Assembly (NCBI RefSeq): GCF_000182925.2
Contig: NC_026501.1
Span: forward strand, 2,108,001 to 2,172,000
DNA: 64,000 nucleotides
Direction of reading: 5' to 3'
Source of the DNA: Neurospora crassa OR74A
Lineage: Eukaryota > Ascomycota > Sordariomycetes > Sordariales > Sordariaceae
Shown here piece after piece: positions 24,754 through 35,314 of this stretch. How positions within the stretch are numbered: the stretch's first letter is position 1; each line of letters opens with the position of its first letter. The position numbers and the translations under genes were made by a program. The notes beneath the pieces are model-generated. The model was not told the origin of the DNA. It saw only the letters and a program-made list of their open reading frames with translations, and made no database searches.

Positions 24754-25026
24754 ATGCCTAACGTTAGCAGCAACAGCAGCAAGGTAGGATTTGGCCTTCC
24801 CGAACACACTGATATACCAAACACTAAACAGCTTTAGGGGTCATCCAATTATGGGGAGTACAAGCATTGGTTTTGCTGCTCGTGTGGTGCTCTCAACTCG
24901 TCCTGGGTTTCGAAATGCTACGAGCCCAGCTGCCAGCACGTCCAGTGCACGAGTTGCAAGAAGGACAACCAGATTGTCCGCGATACGACATCCCCTTCCT
25001 GCTCATCTTCCTCAACAAGGCGCTAA
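24754..25026 (+). CDS. Small zinc-ribbon protein (two exons, 72 residues)
   Basis: Exon 1 is 24754-24783 (MPNVSSNSSK), exon 2 is 24838-25026; the 54-bp intron runs from GTAGGA to CTTTAG, and splicing there removes an in-frame TAG. The product has a compact Cys array: HWFCCSCGALNSSWVSKC, then YEPSCQHVQCTSCKK, that is CCxxC followed by C, CxxxC and CxxC with an intervening His. This resembles the small WxCCxCG zinc-ribbon proteins common in filamentous fungi, whose function is mostly unknown. A Ser-rich tail follows the ribbon. The Cys spacing and clean splice sites are the evidence; the other two frames of this stretch are open but motif-free. The donor is not the best consensus, so the exact 5' end is less sure than exon 2. 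Confidence 0.6.
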
Positions 25027-27925
25027 GCCTAGAAGAATGGAGATGCCTTTTTCGATTTACGAGTAACTCATGCGGCACCTCAACATCATGGCTCTTTAAA
25101 GAGATTCGGCTCTAATCTCACATAACGCTTTCAATACTTCACTCAGCACCCTCTGGAGCTCCCATCACATCAGTCATCTTTACACATTCCGAGCCATGGA
25201 GGTCTCCTATCCTTAGATCTTTTTTCGACTCACGTCAACCATCGATATTACGACGGCGCTCACATTCAGGTCTGGAGTTCTCCGAAATCGGTGTTCTGGC
25301 AAGGGGGAAAAGCAGACTGATAAGCTAGGAGTTTAATATACCTGATTTTTATTTTGGCGACATCTTGCTGCTCGGGTTTGCGTTCTTTTTGTTTTAGTTT
25401 GTCGGATCACAAGTTTGAGACTACGGCGGTGAGGTTGCTCAGCAATCCAAACCTAGTATTTGTTCCCGTCTTCCACTGCCTTTCTCGTATCTGTTGATTT
25501 GCTTTTTTTTTTTCCAAGAGTAAGAAACTCATCTGTCTCAATGTCGCACCTGATCTCCCGAATTCGAGTCCCAAAGTTTAGTTCTTGCTTCTCTTCGTCA
25601 TCTGTTCTCTCTCCGTTTCTGGTCTTTGCATCTTTCTTAATGCTGCGCTTTCTAACTGAACTTACGGTTCATATTTGTTCAGATTCTGGTTGTGGTTAAG
25701 TTCGGGGCCAAAATATTTAAAGCCTGACCCATTGTTATTCAGACTATTCTCGACAGAAGAATTCCTTGAGCCACCAGTCACACAGCACTTGAAACATATC
25801 TGAGTGTTCACCAAGATAACTGTTAGCCAAATGCGACATACTCTGCGATGGCAAGCCACATTCAGGCGCCGCGGGGGTTGGAGATACCAAATTTCACCAA
25901 CCTAAATGGTCCAAAAACCACTAGCTTTTGCGACACTCGCTAATTCCGGTGCCAAAGAGCTTAGAAAATGGCAACACTTATTCAATTCACCATGTCAGGG
26001 GCCTTTGAATGAAAAATAGTCATACACCAAGTCCTCTAGGGAGGAGGCCCGGTCTATGGCGGGCAGGGAGTCGACAATCATTATTTGTATTACATGGGCT
26101 GGCCATCCTCCCATCCCTCAACCCCCGCCCTCTAAGCATGTCCTTTTCCCCACACTGGACTTGATACCCAAGGTTAACTATTAGGCACAGTAGTAGGATA
26201 TGATCAGCCTCAAAAGGGGGAGGACCAACTCATCGGGAAGAGCTGCGAATGGTCATACACAACCACAAGTGACAAGGGGTTTACCGGTCAGAACAGATAA
26301 GGCAACCACGCTTTCACATTACCCATTGGTTGACTCTTAGAAGGCGATCTCGAGGCAAGTCTCTGGGCTTAACGGGCTGATCGATGGGATAAACAGGAAC
26401 AAACAAATCGCAAGGGCAGAATTCAAAGACATGACTGCAGCTTTAAGAGTGCGTGGGTCGGACGTCATTCCACTTAACTTTACACAGCAAGGACTTAACG
26501 CACTCAGCCAAGCAACAATTTTCGGAGGGGGCATCGGAGCGGCTTGGAGCCAGCAAGTAGACGTAATCGCCCCCAAGAGGCCCAAGGCACCCAAAGGCAA
26601 ACATATGACGCCCCCCTGTATTCACCGATTTCTGAGGTTTGTCATACCTTGGAGTGGAAGAAGCTACACCATTCCGAGTGAAGTCGAGACAAAAGGGCCG
26701 GAAAATTTAGGGTAAAGATGGAGGGACAGGCTGACAGAATCAAAAAAAAATCGCCCAGTATGTATGCATGATGGCTTTTGGTGCTCGAAGTGCTTCATGT
26801 TTGACTGAAAATAGGAACGACTGGAGAGGCTGAGATGAACAGGGAAACAACAAAAAATGGAAGAAATAAAAAAAAATGGACGGAAAAGAGAAGACGAGGT
26901 GGGTGTACATGCCACCAGCAAAATTCCGTTTGGAGCCTCAAGGTGGTACGTACCGAGGGCAGTGCACTGAAGTGCCGAAGAAGGGAGACCAGGGCATAGG
27001 CCAATCTAGTTGAAAAGTCCGCTAAAGAACACCTAAGGCCTAGTCTTTAGGGTATCAATTATCCTGGAAGTGAGAATAATCCACATAACAGCAGAAGCAG
27101 GGCCAGAAAAGAAGGATGGGTAGGTAGTCCGCGGACCATCTTCCCCCATTGACGACAAAGAATTAACCACCTCAACCATCATGGCCAGCAATTCGCAATT
27201 TTCCACTCACCGCTGTTCTGCTTGAGAATTGGAGACGGTAATTGGACCCGACAAGGCTTCCAATGGTATTGATGATGGTGCCGGTAAGATCAAAGTGACG
27301 GTTCCAGAGATGGCAGTTGGGGGCCATCTGATTGCTGAGCCTCCTCAACTTCTTTGCACTATCTGCGCTGGCAGCAACATGTTAGCAAGGTTGTTAGTGT
27401 GTCTGGTCGACTGGAAACTGGAAAGTGCCACTCGGCAGGTAGGGTGTGATCGAGCGCGGGTTCGGTGGAGCTGCCCCTGTCATGCGCTGGAATAGCAGCT
27501 GGCAATATGGAATTCCGATAGGTAACTCAGCGGCGTAAAGGCGCGGCGGGTCCATTCATCCGGGCAGCCCCGTGCAGACGTTACTAGGTACAACGACGCA
27601 CCACCAAACAACCGTCGTGTTGACGAGCAGAATCGAGGATCTCAGATTTCGAAAAAGGCACTGGGGCTTCGATAGTCCAAGAACTGACCCTATATTGTAC
27701 AGGATCACCAAGATCGCAGAGAAAGATAGTTACGGAAAGAGCATCCAGTGCAGCTTCAACATCACGGCTTGGCACACACAAAAGAAGAGGCCTCACTTTC
27801 CACACACCCACTCATACGCCATATCTCTCGATTCTACAAGTCATACATAAGTCATACGCTACACACGGCTACCGCTCCTCCGAAACTCAAATTCCAAGGA
27901 TCTTAATATCATCACAGCCGACAAG
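25027..27925. other. Intergenic, no gene recognised
   Basis: About 2.9 kb of unique-looking sequence with only short open frames and small A/T runs. The right end is the promoter and leader of the phosphatase gene at 27926. Confidence 0.5.
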
Positions 27926-29818
27926 ATGAGTGTCCAAGCCCCCGCCGCCGCCGTCGCCGCCGCCGCCACCGCCGGGCCCGGCTCCGGCTCCGGCCCCGAT
28001 TCCAGGTCTCCTCACCCAAGCCAGCTTCCCGGCCCAACCCCATCCTCCTCGGCCGTCCGCAGTTTCCTCCTCCCCTCTCCACCCTTCATCTCCGCACCTG
28101 GGCTCATCAACCTCCGCGACATTGGTGGCTACGAGATCCCATCCACCACCTCTGGCCACCGCAAAAAGATGGTTCGGAAGGGTGTAGTCTTCCGCTCCGC
28201 TGACCCCACCCAGCTCACAGACGAAGGCGTAGCCGTGATGCAAAAGCTGGGAATCACGCACGTGTACGACTTCCGGTCCAAGCTGGAGTTTGGCAAGACA
28301 CCCGAGACGGAACCCAAAGAGTGGGCGGGCGCGCAGAGGTGCCATGTGCCCGTGTTTCCCGACGTGGATATGTCTCCGGAGGCGTTGGCGGTTCGCTTCC
28401 AATTGAGGAATTCTAGGTTTAGAGATTATACCGATGGGCCGGCGGTGAGTCTCTTTCTGTGTCACTCCCTTTTTTCCTTCTGTATCTCCCCCCCCTTTTT
28501 TTTTTTTTTTGTCCTTTTCCTTCTTCCTTCGTCTCTGGACGCGAAGGGATCTCGGGGGAGAGGAGTGTGTTGAGAGAGTACAGAAAGGGGGTAGATGATG
28601 CCATCTTGGGTTATCTATTATTTCTAGGCGGGAGTCGGGGTCACTTGAAACGGTGCTTGCACTACTCGTCCCCGTTGAGGCTTGTACCAAAGCGTGTGGA
28701 AACGCGGTTTCTAGACCCAAGGCAAGAGGGCACAGGGAACTCGTAGATGACACGAACCTGTCATGAAGCCATGATGAAAGCTTCTGTGAAGCACATATCA
28801 CGGATCAACCGCTGTGCTGGCGCGTGTTGCGTCTCATCCTTCGTCGCCTGACCATCACGCCCTCCCCTTCAAGTTGCATCATATCACTTTTTCATGTTCG
28901 CTCTGTTTGCAAATACGGCTATGCAACAGCAAGCAAGACACAATGTACGACTTTGCTTCAAGAACTTTGATGGATATACGGCATATTCTTCGATGAACCT
29001 TTAGTTTCTTCTCGCATGTCATCTTGGATGATGCACAGTCGTTTTTGCACAAACGCCCTACGAGGCCGATACAGCTCCCCTTTTCTTCTTCCCTCCCTCT
29101 CTTTTTTCGTCTTTTATCTTGTTTTTGTTTCTTCTGTCTTGTTGATTATCTTTCTGCTCTCTTTCTTTCCTTTTACTCTTCCTGTTCTTCCTTTCTTCCC
29201 TTCCCCCTCCCCCCGTTGCTCCTCAAAGTACCACCTCTAACATTCTTTTATTAAAAAACGCAGGGTTTCGTCCGCGCCTACTCAACTATCCTTGCCGGCG
29301 CCGCAGACCCCCACAACACCTACGCCCCTTACCGGACCATCTTCCAGCAACTCGCCTCTTCCTCTTCCTCTTCCTCTTCCACATCCCCCAGTCCCCTCCT
29401 AGTCCACTGCAGCGCCGGCAAAGATCGCACCGGCCTCTTTGTCGCCCTCCTCCTCTCCCTCCTGCACCTACCCCCCACCGTCATCGCCCATGAATACTCC
29501 TTGACCGACCTCGGCCTGGCGCACCGCAAGCCCGCCATTGTCGACCACGTGATGCTGGACCCAGCCTTTGACGGGGACCGGGCAGCGGCCGAACGAATGG
29601 TCTCCAGCCGGAAGGAGTCGATGTTGGCTACGTTGCAGTACATCGATGAGGAGTATGGAGGGGCGGAGAAGTATGTGATTGAGAGGTTGGGAGTTACCAA
29701 GGAGGAAGTGGAGAGGATTAGGGAGGTTATGATTGTTGATGTGGAGGAGGGGGAGGAGCAGGGGTTGGTTGATTGGAAGCGGAATGCGGAGGTTGTTGAG
29801 GAGGTCTACCGTAGATGA
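27926..29818 (+). CDS. Tyrosine-phosphatase-like protein (Y_phosphatase3 family)
   Basis: Two exons, 27926-28444 and 29264-29818, 357 residues, separated by an unusually long 819-bp intron (GTGAGT...GCAG). The first 45 residues are Ala/Gly/Pro-rich and disordered. The family entry motif INLRDIGGYEIP is at about residues 60-71, followed by GVVFRSADPTQLTDEG and VYDFRS. The catalytic P-loop HCSAGKDRTG has its nucleophile at C222 and Arg at R228. Later blocks EYSLTDLGLAHRKP and RKESMLATLQYIDEEYGG fit the helical end of the family. Known members dephosphorylate phosphotyrosine or phosphoinositides; the substrate here cannot be told from sequence. Eight consecutive Ser precede the catalytic loop. 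It converges on the Tad2-like gene. Confidence 0.93.
28445..29263 (+). other. 819-bp intron of the phosphatase gene
   Basis: Bounded by GTGAGT and AAAACGCAG. It is roughly ten times the usual intron length in this window. It has T-rich tracts at both ends (28497-28510 and about 29080-29220). The flanking protein joins smoothly (TDGPA to GFVRAY), as expected for the family, so no missing exon is indicated. Confidence 0.85.
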
Positions 29819-30647
29819 AGAGCAGGGGGAGGTAGTGGAAGTAAAGGAGCTCTATATGAGGACTGTGCTGGAGAAGAGGAATGGCTTTCGCTGTAGGGCG
29901 GAGGCCTCTGGAGAAGTCCAAGTGTGAGAAGATGGGATCGTTGCTCGAGACTCGATCTCAGATGATCAATAGACATCGAATTTATACGTTTAGTACATAC
30001 ATATCAGACATATGGGCATCAGAAAAGCCCAACAGAGCGTGTGGAAGTTATTCAACCCGCAACCTCTGATTGACACCCATCATGATCACAAACCGTGACA
30101 AGCCCTCATCCACTTGGATTAGAAAGGCCTCCAGCTAGCATTTACGTCAAGCCCGCGATATACCTTCCTGGTCGACATGTGTAAACTTCTTAGACTTCGT
30201 AAAGCCGTGAGGCATAATTTCTTCTCTTCTCTTTTCCACTTCCTTGTCTCCACACATACCCATAGCTTTTCCATAACCTGAAGCCCACAGTCTCGTGATA
30301 CTGATCATCTACATGCAAACCAATGCTCAAACACTACCCATCAAGAAAATCGATGCAAAAACACAAAAGCCTCCCCGCCATAACTCGTGCTACTCCATTC
30401 CATGCCTTGTGCTCTTATGCATGCAGTGGTTTTTGAGGACGCTATGGTCTCCGTCACTCCTTGATGCTCGAAGATATAACCTACGGATCAACAGTTAGTA
30501 TACGGTATATGGCATGTAGAAGGAAAAAGAAGGTGAAGGGAAACATACCTCCACATATCAATAACCTGAATACTTCTTCTCCAGAGCACAGGTTCTGCAT
30601 GCCAGACTGCTAGAAACCAAGACAGTAGCTTCATGCAATCATTCGAT
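29819..30647. other. Convergent intergenic region
   Basis: 3' flanks of the phosphatase and Tad2-like genes; no gene seen. Confidence 0.6.
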
Positions 30648-32740
30648 TCACGCATCCGAGCTGTTACCGGAGTTCTCATCCTCCGTCTTTTCCGTATCCT
30701 CCTCATCTTCCTGCGCCGCAGCATCCCCATCAACGGAAGTGCCATTCTCCTCTGGCTTGGCAACTGCAGGGGCATCGGCCATCGGCCCACCAGCATGGCC
30801 ATCGCGCTCCATCATAGCCGCCAAGCGGGCCGCTCTACCTTCCTTCTTCCTGGGAACGGGAGCCCGTCCGTTCTCTTGGACATAGAACTGCCTGAGCAAG
30901 GTGACGGCCTCATCGCGTCCCCAGCCACCCTCTACCTCATAGCCTGGCTCCACATTGCCACCATCGCCATGCAGTTCAGGCTCGAAGAGAGATGTGGTGT
31001 TTCGGCCAGGTTGCTCGCCCACAGTCTCATTCTGCTTAGACTCGTCGGTGTCATCACCGGCAGGTTCAGGCTCCTGACCTTCAACTCCACCAGTACCGAT
31101 GTTCAGAGCCGAAACGGGGCGACGCTCCAAAGCGGGTCTCGCGATACCCTTGCCGTTCTGGGGCGCAGGCGACGGAGGGGCTGAAGCCATTGAGAAAGGG
31201 GAGTTCTTATGAATGCGGAAAACACCTCCAGTTCCGCCAAACTTGTCGTTGACAGCACCGAAGTAAACCTTCTTGATACGGAGCTGGCGAAGAAGCGAGG
31301 CGCACATGACGCAAGGCTCGACCGTAACGTAAAGGGTGCACTCAGAGATAACCGATCGGTCGACGCGAGGAGCAGGGTGAAGTTTTTGGCCGTAGGGGAA
31401 GAGGTGGCCGTCGCGGGGGTCAACGTCGCCCCAAACGCTAGGCTCATCGTGGTTGCACTGGGGTTGCACATTCTTAGGCTCAAGATCAGCGTCACCAGAG
31501 TAGGACAGCAGAGCACAAATAGCCATGAGCTCGGCATGTCGAGTGCCGTTGCGGCTGACGTTGGTTGCGTTCATGCCCCTGGCGATTACTCGGTCCTTGT
31601 ACACAAGTACGCAGCCGACAGGCGTCTCGTTGGTCTTGAGGGCAAGTCGGGCCTACAATCGAAACCAGTTAGCAACCGATGACACAAGCATGAGAGCAGT
31701 CAAGCAGCATGGAGACATACCATATCCAAAGCCTCCCTCATGAAGCCAGCGTGCATCGCTCTTTCAGCAGCCTCCTCAGGCGTCTCAAGTTCGGCCTCGA
31801 GTTGGGCTGCGCTATCAGTAAAGCCCTCCTTCAGCTGACTAGTCTGCGAGAGCTCATGGTTGATAGGGACAGCGGGGGAGCGGACAACCGGGGCCCTGGG
31901 AAGCGAGTCGACAATATTCCAACCGACACTAGTGCTAGGGCCATGGCCATGAAAGACGTTGGTCGTGAGGTGTTGCCGAGGTTCGGCATCATTGGCACCA
32001 TCGGCGGCTGCGGCAGGTGTGGTGTTATCCAAGGGCTGCTGAGTTGCCAAAACCCGATCGCCGGAACCGACGACACCGGTTGCAGCGACAGCAGCGGCGT
32101 CAGTCGCAATGCTTAGACGTCCCAAATCTCCGGTGAGGTTGTTCTCAGAATCGACAGAGGCGGCGACGGTAGAGCCGGCCTTGACAGGGGCCGCATTCTC
32201 CTTTGCAGGGGCAACTAGGGGCAAGGCGGGAAGGATGTTGGGAACGGGGATCTTTTTAAGCGGCTGCTGTTCTGGTGCCAGCGTGGCCGTGGCCGATGAA
32301 GTGCGGGCCATGTCGGGTTCCGTGTCGGGCAGCTGTGAGCTGTTTGCTTGTTCGGGCGTAAGCGACAAGAAGGACACTTGCGGAAGAGCGTTAAGATTGG
32401 TAGCAGAGGCGTCTTCAGATTGATTCTTGAATTGCGATTGAGATGTGGTTGCGGGAGTGGCAGTGACAGAATCCTGATCTTGGATGTCAAGCTGATGTGA
32501 AGGTTGTTGCTGTTGTTGTTGAAATTGCCTAAGCTCGGGACGCGGGTGTTCTTGTTGCTCTTCACCGGCGGCAGTTTGCTGAGGTGGGGGCCCCTCAAGC
32601 AGAGGGATGTTAAAGTTGCTTGAGAACAAACTAAAGGCCGGTCGGAGGGTATGGTCGAGAAGAAAAATGGTGACGGTCTGAAAGAAAGCGGAAATGCGCT
32701 GGCCAGTGGCCGCGACCGCGTCCAGGAAAGTATATGCCAT
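30648..32740 (-). CDS. tad2: tRNA-specific adenosine deaminase subunit Tad2-like, with long N-terminal extension
   Basis: Two exons, 31721-32740 and 30648-31652 (68-bp intron, GTATGT...TGTAG), 674 residues. The deaminase core spans about residues 329-475: HAGFMREALDM joined by splicing to ARLALKTNETPVGC, then the zinc ligand and catalytic Glu in RHAE (H379, E381), and PCVMC (C454, C457) followed by LRIKKVYFGAVNDKFGGTGG. This is the A34-to-I34 editing deaminase of tRNA anticodons; Tad2 normally works as a heterodimer with Tad3. About 50 residues are inserted between HAE and PCVMC. The first ~325 residues are Q/P/A/S-rich and disordered, with one hydrophobic stretch near the start (ISAFFQTVTIFLLDH). 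The last ~190 residues are acidic. Yeast Tad2 is about 250 residues, so both extensions are unusual. A Met at 329 could start a short form. Confidence 0.9.
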
Positions 32741-35314
32741 CCTGAAAGGTGGAAGCAGCAATCGCTAGACAGAACAGCAGCTGCAGTCGCAATCAACCTT
32801 TCTTTCCGTTTCTATGCCTTGCAGTGAGGTTTCTGTAGCAAACCACTTTCTCGACGACGATGGCTTGACCAGAAAAAACCAAGGTGCAAGCTGCTTGCTT
32901 CTTTCTTTTCAACCTGAACCCTTCCAACAGTATTGACACGCGCAGTTTCCTTCAGTCTTTCCTTCCTGCTTTCCTTCCTTCCTTTTTGTCTTTTCCAAAG
33001 TCCGCCACTTGCTGACACTGCAGTTTCTTGCACGCCTTTCAGACTTTCCTCTCGATATAATTTCCACCACACCTTCTATTCTTTCCCCTCCGTGATATTG
33101 ATGGTTAAGCGTTAAGGATAAAGGGGCACGCAAATTTGTTGAATACCAAGTGACGCCAACGAGCTGGTGACACTCAGACAAACTTGATGCACAAAGAACG
33201 ACAAGTTTGCCTCAACAGCAGCACAAATCGAACTGCCTCTTTGCACAAATGACAAGCTACCAGCCTGCTCTGACGGTTGTGCTTGAGGATCAGTGAATGG
33301 ATGCTCTTGTTGGAAATGGAGCAACTTGCTTAATCGGTGTTGCTTGGGCGCGTTACTGGTTGTTGGTGATAATGCTGGCGCAGCGGTCGGAAGGAGCGAC
33401 CTCGAATCCTGGATGAACGAATGAACACCTTGAGGATTCTCGGGAGCAAAACCCTTTCAAACTCTCCAATTCCTGTCGGTCAACCCCAATCCAATATCGC
33501 GGTTCCGGGTCCGCACTCTGTTACGCTGCTGTGTGTCTGTGGCCCGTCTTGGGTTTGTGTGTGAGGCCAACGATGGGAACTTTGGACGACTGACTTTCTC
33601 TTTCCGTCCCGTTGCGGAAGTGTATGTCTTTCTAGTATGTATGTAAACGGCGAACTGCGGCCACCAACAGAACAGAACAGAACAGGACAGCTCCGTTCAG
33701 CAGTTGTGAGGTGTCGCCAATAACACTCCGCAAGCGTTTAGTGTTGTTAGTTTTGTTGTGCGCTCATTCATGAAGAGAAAAAAAAATGAACAAAAATAGA
33801 GTGACAGGGAACGGAGCGGACAAGGATTGGTGAGTGAGAGCTTTTCGAGTTTCGAGAAAGAAAAAAAGGCCCACTCTGACCGGATGTGGGTGTATCTAAC
33901 CTCTATCTCTGCTCACTCTTACTCCATCCAAAGAAAACTATCTTCAATGCTCACTGTAGGAACACGTCTACTGCTGAATTTAAACTTGAGGACGGAAAGC
34001 GAAGAGAAGGAGCACAACAAAAGCGAACAAATGGGGACATACATTGACTTCAATTTCCGTCTCGACCTCGCTCAGAAAGGGTCGATCTGGTACAGCTCGT
34101 AAATATCGGTAGACGTTGCCGCGCTTATACGCCACAAAAACGCTGTCAAATAACAATAGATGGATATTGATAGCGGCAGAGAAAAGTATAAAAAGAACGT
34201 TTTGAAACCAAAACAGACACAAGTTCAAGCGGAAAGTGGCCACGACGGGGCCAACATCAAACTTGTGTTGCCGTTATCCATGTTGTACCTTCTTTGCGAC
34301 TTTGCATGTGCTGCAGACTTTTGTTGGGCTAGACCTTGAATGGAAGGGCGAACTGGCTCCACTTTCGTCTGGTGTAATGTTTTGCATAATTGCATGTCTG
34401 TGCGGCGCTTTGCACTAACAATTTCATTGAAACCCAATCCTTATCAGCTTATCGTCGACTACCAGCTGGCCAAACAAAGTCGGGACAAACACATAAACGT
34501 AGACTCCAGAGCACGATGTCAACGGCCAAAAAACAAGACACCCACGAGTTAGTAGGTGTGTGAACACCTTTTGAGGACATTGGATGACTATAAGGACAGT
34601 CGAAAGGAAGAAAAAGAAAGGCGAATACGTGAATCCATCTTGGTGTTTACGGCACTGTCGCAGTTATTTTGTTGTGGACAAGCCACAGCAAGTTCGATGT
34701 CACAAACAAGACAACAGATCCAAACACCTACAACCATGTGAAGTTAATCAAAACCATATTCCACACTTCACCATACGAAGGGAACAGCATAGTATAATTT
34801 ACGACGGCCTCCAAAGGAGACCGACTTGTGTATTGATGAATCGACCGATGACTGAGCAAGTCACCCCAGATCGAGGAGAGTAAGAGCCAACACTGCCACT
34901 GCCCAATACCTCTGCGACATAAACCCATGAAAATAGAGCCCGAACTATCTCTACCTAGCAAGTCCTTTTCCCCTCTCATCCCGCCCTCTCTCGGTTGCTG
35001 TCTCATCACCAGTCCAACATCATCAATCCAAGTCAACTCGCTTCGCAAGCCGTCATGAAAAAGCATCATCGTTCTCTCTCTCTGTCAACGAAAGAAAGAA
35101 AAGAGAACGACAACATGTCTCAAGCTCAGAAAAAAAAAAGGACTTTCTGGGGTATCGTGGTAAATTCGCAAACGCTGCACACCGCTAAACAACTGAAAAA
35201 CAAACTGAATCATATGCTTTGCATGCCATGAAAGGAACTCGACAATTGTCAACAATCAAATCAGATGGGATCACACCAGTCTTTTTCTCCAACTCCAGCC
35301 TTAGCCGGGGTGAT
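32741..35314. other. Intergenic: tad2 promoter and 3' flank of the next gene
   Basis: About 2.6 kb with no supported gene. It contains a short AACAG-type repeat (33666-33690) and several A-rich runs; only motif-free open frames occur. Confidence 0.5.
33666..33690. repeat. AACAG pentanucleotide repeat
   Basis: Four AACAG units and one variant GACAG in a row, upstream of the tad2 gene. Confidence 0.85.

Noticed and set aside
16296-27925. RIP-mutated transposon relics
   Set aside because: No AT-rich, TpA-dense composition and no recognisable reverse transcriptase, integrase or transposase fragments; terminal repeats were not seen.
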